The notes below the pieces were generated by a model. The model ran no database searches. It was not told the origin of the DNA and worked only from the letters and a program-made list of their open reading frames with translations. Positions 60,162-64,000 of a stretch of DNA of 64,000 nt are shown piece after piece. The stretch comes from Pseudanabaena biceps (GTDB taxonomy: Bacteria; Cyanobacteriota; Cyanobacteriia; Pseudanabaenales; Pseudanabaenaceae), in assembly GCA_013361095.1 (NCBI GenBank), contig JAATWA010000001.1, positions 3,875,001-3,939,000 of the forward strand, given 5' to 3'. Numbering within the stretch: the stretch's first letter is position 1; each line of letters starts with the position of its first letter. A program made the translations under genes and the position numbers.

Positions 60162-60830
60162 ATGGGAATCATCACCAAACGCTCATCCAAAAAAATTCGT
60201 GCTAACGAGATTTTAATTCGCCTCAAGCGTCTTTATCCAGATGCAGTTTGCTCCCTTGACTACGAAACCCCTGTCCAACTTTTGGTTGCGGTGATCCTCT
60301 CAGCGCAATGCACCGATGAACGAGTGAACATGGTCACTCCCAAATTATTTGCGAGATTTCCCGATGCGATCGCATTAGCTAATGCCGATCTTGACGAATT
60401 AATGGAAATAGTCCATTCCACAGGTTTTTATCGCAATAAATCCAAAAATATCCGTAGTGCTTGCGAAATGATCGTGCGCGACTTTGGCGGCGAAGTCCCC
60501 AACACGATGGAAAGCTTACTAAAATTAGCGGGTGTAGCTCGGAAGACTGCCAATGTGGTGTTAGCCCATGCCTTTGGCATCAACGCAGGTGTAACCGTAG
60601 ATACTCATGTCAAGCGCCTCACTAACCGACTCGGATTAACTAAATTTGATGAGCCACTCAAGATCGAGCGAGATTTGATGGCACTTCTACCCCAAAGAGA
60701 TTGGGAAAACTGGTCAATTAGGATTATTTATCACGGTCGTGCTGTCTGTAATGCGCGTAAGCCAGCTTGCGATCGCTGTGAGCTAGCGGACTTATGCCCA
60801 TCTGCACCCAAAGTTATCCCAGTTCCCTAA
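60162..60830 (+). CDS. nth: Endonuclease III
   Basis: DNA glycosylase/AP lyase for oxidised pyrimidines, 222 residues from ATG 60162. Landmarks: LLVAVILSAQCTDERVN, helix-hairpin-helix LLKLAGVARKTANVVL with the catalytic Lys, catalytic Asp in VTVDTHVKRLTNRLG, and the 4Fe-4S ligands C-x6-C-x2-C-x5-C in CNARKPACDRCELADLC. An in-frame TTG at 60138 lies inside the end of a repeat element and is not used. A 27-bp-arm hairpin follows. Confidence 0.96.
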   Translation: MGIITKRSSKKIRANEILIRLKRLYPDAVCSLDYETPVQLLVAVILSAQCTDERVNMVTPKLFARFPDAIALANADLDELMEIVHSTGFYRNKSKNIRSACEMIVRDFGGEVPNTMESLLKLAGVARKTANVVLAHAFGINAGVTVDTHVKRLTNRLGLTKFDEPLKIERDLMALLPQRDWENWSIRIIYHGRAVCNARKPACDRCELADLCPSAPKVIPVP

Positions 60831-60864
60831 ATTGATACAGCGCTTAGCGCTTACACCAATCTTT

Positions 60865-60921
60865 CAAAACCCAAGAAGCGAGTAGCGGCGCAAAGCGCCG
60901 CTACTCGCTTCTTGGGTTTTG
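60865..60921. terminator. Hairpin between nth and psaL
   Basis: Exact 27-bp arms CAAAACCCAAGAAGCGAGTA... with GGCGC core, loop AAA. Confidence 0.72.
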
Positions 60922-60969
60922 ATTTGCCTTACTCTGTGAAGTTTTCTAAAGATCGCAGCCCTTTATGCA

Positions 60970-60996
60970 TTGACATTCGCGCTTATTCCCTAAAAT
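60970..60996 (+). promoter_or_regulatory. Candidate psaL promoter
   Basis: TTGACA at 60970-60975 and TAAAAT at 60991-60996, spaced 15 bases, about 45 bases before the psaL start. Spacing is a little short. Confidence 0.45.
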
Positions 60997-61039
60997 GAAG
61001 ACAAAATTCTCCCTGCAATCTTTAAATTAATAAAGACTT

Positions 61040-61513
61040 ATGACAGATTTTGTAAAATCCTTCAAAAATGATCCCCAACTAGGGAACTTGTCCACACCAG
61101 TTAGCGATTCAGCAATTGTTAAAGCTTTTATCGGTAATCTTCCTGCTTACCGTAAAGGCTTGTCTGCTAGCCGCCGTGGTCTAGAAATTGGTATGGCTCA
61201 TGGTTACTTCATCTATGGACCTTTCGCTTTGCTTGGGCCTCTCAGAAATACTGAATTGGGTAGCCTTGCAGGTTTATTGGCGACTGTGGCTTCAGTTGTA
61301 CTATTGACCCTTGGTTTGTCCCTCTATGGTCAAACTGCAACCAAGTTGCAATCTAGCTCTGCTCTAGAAGCACCTGCTGAATTGGACACTCCTTCTGGTT
61401 GGAGTGAATTTGCTGGTAGTTTCTTGCTTGGTGGTGCTGGTGGCGCTGCATTTGCTTACTTCCTCAACTACCTTGAGCCATTCCAAAAGTTTGGCGGTTT
61501 GCTCTGGTCTTAA
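61040..61513 (+). CDS. psaL: Photosystem I reaction centre subunit XI
   Basis: Membrane subunit at the interface of photosystem I oligomers, 157 residues. Recognised by the start DFVKSFKNDPQLGNLSTPVS, NLPAYRKGLSASRRGLEIGM, AHGYFIYGPFALLGPLRNTE and a C-terminal LLGGAGGAAFAYFLNYLE. Three membrane helices. The tiny psaI gene follows 65 bases later on the same transcript. Confidence 0.97.
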   Translation: MTDFVKSFKNDPQLGNLSTPVSDSAIVKAFIGNLPAYRKGLSASRRGLEIGMAHGYFIYGPFALLGPLRNTELGSLAGLLATVASVVLLTLGLSLYGQTATKLQSSSALEAPAELDTPSGWSEFAGSFLLGGAGGAAFAYFLNYLEPFQKFGGLLWS

Positions 61514-61578
61514 ATTTGTTTTTAAGCCTTATCAAGTTCTAAAACAATTTCCACCTTAATTTAAGGAAAAATATAATC

Positions 61579-61689
61579 ATGACTGGATACTACGCACATT
61601 ATTACGTTTCTTTCATTCTCGTACCTCTCGTTGGCGTAATCCTCCCGATCGCCACTATGGGTTTACTTCTCAACTATATCGAAAACTAA
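61579..61689 (+). CDS. psaI: Photosystem I reaction centre subunit VIII
   Basis: 36-residue single-helix subunit, easily missed by size: MTGYYAHYYVSFILVPLVGV followed by ILPIATMGLLLNYIEN. It packs against PsaL. TAAGGAAAAA lies upstream of the ATG. Order psaL then psaI, presumably co-transcribed. Confidence 0.93.
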   Translation: MTGYYAHYYVSFILVPLVGVILPIATMGLLLNYIEN

Positions 61690-61785
61690 TCTTTTCTTTT
61701 AGTCTTCAAGAAATAAAGAAGAGTCACTCAAAGCGCGGCACTTCTTGACCCCAAGATAGAATCTCCTAAAGGATCTTATTTTGGA

Positions 61786-61941
61786 AAAGGAGAGTCAGCG
61801 CTTTGCGCTGACTCTCCTTTATGAGTTTTATAGCTGTCGTCACTTGTATTAGAACAAATCAAAACCCCAGAAGCGAGTTGAAGCTTGAACGCCGCAACTC
61901 GCTTCTGGGGTTTTGTCTTAACAAAAGTGGCGAAAACTATA
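61786..61941. repeat. Terminator hairpin and family 1 element
   Basis: 61786-61820: 16-bp arms AAAGGAGAGTCAGCGC, loop TTT, probable psaLI terminator. 61829-61941: ends TATAGCTGTCGTCACTTGTA and AAAAGTGGCGAAAACTATAG, inner palindrome AAAACCCCAGAAGCGAGTTG and complement with a scrambled core (AAGCTTGAACGCCG). Confidence 0.72.
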
Positions 61942-62005
61942 GTTCAAAATAAACTTCTTCAATGATGGATGCTTTTAAGTTCTACGATAGATTCCCCCAT
62001 CAGCC

Positions 62006-62045
62006 AAAAAATAAAGGTAACGCAAATGCGTTACCTTTATTTTTT
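62006..62045. terminator. Terminator of the L36 gene
   Basis: Exact 18-bp arms AAAAAATAAAGGTAACGC, loop AAAT, A/T runs outside both arms. It lies four bases downstream of the minus-strand stop at 62050. Confidence 0.8.
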
Positions 62046-62049
62046 GAAT

Positions 62050-62175
62050 TTACCCTTGGCGAGCTTTGAACTTTGGGTTTGACTTACAAATGACATATAT
62101 TCTGCCGCGACGACGTACAATTTTGCAGTCTTTATGGCGAGTTTTTGCCGATCTGAGGGAGCTAACAACTTTCAT
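62050..62175 (-). CDS. rpmJ: Ribosomal protein L36, type B
   Basis: 41-residue ribosomal protein: MKVVSSLRSAKTRHKDCKIV, RRRGRIYVICKSNPKFKARQ, G. The SLRSAKTRHKDC start and 41-residue length match the type B (YkgO-like) form rather than the 37-38-residue form beginning MKVRASVK. It keeps two cysteines instead of the full zinc ribbon set, so zinc binding is probably lost. Type B copies usually substitute for L36 when zinc is scarce. Stands alone, away from the ribosomal operons. Confidence 0.9.
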   Translation of the reverse strand: MKVVSSLRSAKTRHKDCKIVRRRGRIYVICKSNPKFKARQG

Positions 62176-62261
62176 GGATTAATCCCTAACGTTTACTTAT
62201 GTTGAAAAATTTTCACACGGCTTATAATTCTAACACTAGATGATGCTCAACTAATAACAAA

Positions 62262-62385
62262 AATATTATCACTATAAAAATTAGTTTTTTAAAGCCAAAG
62301 GTGGTAAAAACCTAAAATTAGTTTCACATTCAATTGCTGATTTTATAGAGTGCAAAGCGCTCTATAAAATCAGCAATTGAATGTG
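62262..62385. repeat. Decayed family 4 element joined to a 26-bp-arm palindrome
   Basis: 62262-62324 retains ATTATCACTATAAAAATTAG and CCTAAAATTAGTTT but has lost its inner palindromes. 62325-62385 is an exact 26-bp-arm palindrome (CACATTCAATTGCTGATTTT...) whose arm includes the CAATTGCTG end of the element. Confidence 0.65.
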
Positions 62386-62458
62386 CGTTTAACCAATCCA
62401 ATGCTATGCTTGCAAGCATAAATCAGCTAAATTTTCAAAACTTTATTTTATTCTTGTA

Positions 62459-63565
62459 ATGCTGCATCCAACCGCCATTCCCTACTTGGTCGCCTTTGCA
62501 GTATCTGCGATCGTGGTCTGGCTAAGTACCCCAGTTATTAGACACTTTGGTCTAAAAGCAGGATTAGTTGACAAGCCCAACAGCCGCAAGATGCATACAA
62601 CTCCTGTAGTTCGAGTTGGCGGCGTGGCGATATTTTTGGGAAGTGTCACCGCACTATTATTAGTCTGGACAGCAGGATGGTTTGGGATATTGCCACAGAC
62701 TAGGGAATATGAAGTCTGGGGCGTGACTATTGGCGGAGCTGCCTTTTTCTTAATTGGATTTGCTGACGATCTATTTAACTTGCCACCGTTGCCGCGACTG
62801 ATCGCGCAGTTGGCAGTTTCCGCCGCCGCATGGCGAGTCGGCGTAAGAATTGACTTTATATCAGTACCTTTGTTCGGCATTATCAAATTTGGTTGGTTGA
62901 GTTTACCGATTACGATGGTGTGGCTATCGGGAATGGCAAATGCGATTAATTGGCTAGATGGTTTAGATGGTCTTGCCGCAGGTGTAACCACGATCGCCGC
63001 AGCGATCATTTTAATTACGAGTTTGTTTATGCAACAGCCTGCGGCAGCTCTGATTGCGGCGGCGCTTGCAGGTGGTTGTTTAGGCTTTTTGCGCTATAAC
63101 TTTAAGCCTAAAAGCTCGGCTGAGATTTTCATGGGTGATGGTGGGGCATATTTCTTGGGATTTACCCTCGCAGGTGTGAGTGTCATCGGTCTAGTAAAGG
63201 CAGTTGCTACGGTAGCCCTAATTCTGCCCTATGTGATTTTGGCAGTGCCGATTGTTGATGCAACTCTAGTGATTTTGCAACGCTTGGCTAGAGGTGAGTC
63301 ACCGATGGCAGCAGGCAATCAACATTTACACCATCGTCTCGTCCAAGCGGGGGTGTCAAAACGCCTCACCGTGCTATTTATCTATGCGCTCACGCTTTGG
63401 GTCGGTAGTATTGCGATGGCAGTGTCGGGAATGCCCGCAGGTGGTACTTATGCAGCTGTTAGCACTTTGCTGATGATTTATGCTTGTTGGCAAGTTGGTT
63501 TAAAAATCAAGGCAAAGGCATCGCGATCGCAAAAGGAACCATCTTCATCAATTAATAAGCCATAA
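62459..63565 (+). CDS. Undecaprenyl-phosphate N-acetylhexosamine-1-phosphate transferase (WecA/TagO/MraY family)
   Basis: Polytopic enzyme, 368 residues with about eleven membrane segments, that starts lipid-linked polysaccharide synthesis. Motifs: DKPNSRKMHTTPVVRVGGVA, IGFADDLFNLPPLPRLIAQL (Mg2+ Asp pair), NAINWLDGLDGLAAGV, IFMGDGGAYFLGF and NQHLHHRLVQAGVS. The HLHHRL wording places it in the WecA/TagO branch rather than MraY. Sugar specificity not deducible. A 27-bp-arm hairpin follows. Confidence 0.92.
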   Translation: MLHPTAIPYLVAFAVSAIVVWLSTPVIRHFGLKAGLVDKPNSRKMHTTPVVRVGGVAIFLGSVTALLLVWTAGWFGILPQTREYEVWGVTIGGAAFFLIGFADDLFNLPPLPRLIAQLAVSAAAWRVGVRIDFISVPLFGIIKFGWLSLPITMVWLSGMANAINWLDGLDGLAAGVTTIAAAIILITSLFMQQPAAALIAAALAGGCLGFLRYNFKPKSSAEIFMGDGGAYFLGFTLAGVSVIGLVKAVATVALILPYVILAVPIVDATLVILQRLARGESPMAAGNQHLHHRLVQAGVSKRLTVLFIYALTLWVGSIAMAVSGMPAGGTYAAVSTLLMIYACWQVGLKIKAKASRSQKEPSSSINKP

Positions 63566-63570
63566 AGGTC

Positions 63571-63627
63571 GCCTAATTGGGAATTTATTGCCCCGCCAAA
63601 GGCGGGGCAATAAATTCCCAATTAGGC
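63571..63627. terminator. Hairpin between transferase and NurA-domain genes
   Basis: Exact 27-bp arms GCCTAATTGGGAATTTATTG..., loop AAA, CCCCGCC core instead of the usual GGCGGCGC. Confidence 0.72.
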
Positions 63628-63653
63628 AACTAAATAGAAAATTAGAGGTGATC

Positions 63654-64000
63654 ATGCTGAACTTGCAAAAGCTGATGGGACAAATGCAAGGTATGTCTGA
63701 GCAGTTGCATAAAGAAGCTCAGACATTGGCAGTTAAACTCGATCGCGCAGAAACCATATTTCATCAATCGGTCGCAAATCAAATTACTCATTGCCAGCAG
63801 ATGCAACGATTTGGCGATCGCCTAGCCTTTAATTGTGCAGAACCCGTTGAATCTTTATCACAGATTCAAGCGATCGCGCCGATAACGACACCACATATTG
63901 TCTTAGCCACTGATGGATCGCAAATCGCGCCCAGCCGTCATGAAATTGCTTATTGCTATTTGATTAATATTGGTCGAGTCGCGATTCATTACAATTCAGG
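63654..64000 (+). CDS. NurA-domain nuclease (5' part, runs off the window)
   Basis: Frame open from ATG 63654 (GAGGTG upstream) to the window end, 115 codons. N-terminal coiled helix (LQKLMGQMQGMSEQLHKEAQ then TLAVKLDRAE), then LATDGSQIAPSRHEIAYCYL and INIGRVAIHYNSG. The DGSQ motif with its metal-binding Asp and the following SRHE are typical of NurA 5'-3' nuclease domains in cyanobacteria, which act with HerA-like helicases in DNA end processing. The rest lies outside. Confidence 0.82.
   Translation, partial: MLNLQKLMGQMQGMSEQLHKEAQTLAVKLDRAETIFHQSVANQITHCQQMQRFGDRLAFNCAEPVESLSQIQAIAPITTPHIVLATDGSQIAPSRHEIAYCYLINIGRVAIHYNS

Overview
The window comes from a cyanobacterial chromosome. It carries photosystem I genes (ycf4, psaL, psaI), ferredoxin-dependent glutamate synthase, plastoquinone and carotenoid genes (chorismate lyase, crtE), a Tic22-like protein, ComFB, several cyanobacteria-only families (DUF2605, DUF2973, DUF3086) and a very high density of the HIP1 octamer GCGATCGC. 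The intergenic regions are packed with near-perfect palindromes around a GGCGGCGC core. Together these suggest a Pseudanabaena-like filamentous lineage; that genus-level guess is inference. Most genes are chromosomal housekeeping. I see no prophage, no CRISPR array, no rRNA and no intact transposase.

Layout. 1-4.4 kb: 3' end of ycf4, a secreted cyclophilin, a small secreted protein, coaD, chorismate lyase, a YaaW-family protein. 4.6-13.6 kb: a nitrogen/amine-metabolism island. It holds a fatty-acid-hydroxylase-family membrane enzyme, a GntR/FCD regulator, a divergent carbamoylase plus 8-oxoguanine deaminase pair, tRNA-Val, an XRE-cupin regulator, a divergent desaturase plus MetX-like hydrolase pair, and a type III glutamine synthetase. 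13.6-17.2 kb: accessory stretch with a MITE-like element, a truncated NarL-type response regulator, an HTH protein fused to the C-terminal half of acetate kinase, and a tandem ComFB protein. 17.6-31.3 kb: type IIA topoisomerase A subunit, a DUF697 GTPase, Tic22-like, DUF3086, a REC-EAL phosphodiesterase, a Yip1 protein, aroA, thiC with a TPP riboswitch, a PEP-CTERM-like protein and a Uma2 remnant. 31.3-45 kb: mazG, DUF2605/DUF2973, DUF1636, fasciclin, a PATAN-REC protein, crtE with DUF212, hisD, cobD, glgB, a lipoprotein and cyanoexosortase. 45-52 kb: cytochrome oxidase ctaC-ctaD-ctaE, an amino-acid ABC permease, Cry-DASH. 52.5-64 kb: gltS, an Hsp70-like protein, nth, psaL-psaI, a type B ribosomal protein L36, a WecA/MraY-type transferase and the start of a NurA-domain gene.

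How parts fit. ctaC-D-E form the terminal oxidase. Cyanoexosortase and the PEP-CTERM-like substrate are about 14 kb apart but probably belong to one surface-sorting system. The 4.6-13.6 kb island looks like release of nitrogen from purine or hydantoin-like compounds and re-assimilation by a glutamine-synthetase-family ligase, under two local regulators with candidate operators.

The most striking feature is the intergenic hairpin system. Dozens of palindromes share a core (GCGC, a 3-nt loop, GCGC), but their 12-29 bp arms differ from copy to copy and are nearly always perfectly self-complementary. Many are nested in one of at least four short terminal-repeat element families, and several sit directly on stop codons.
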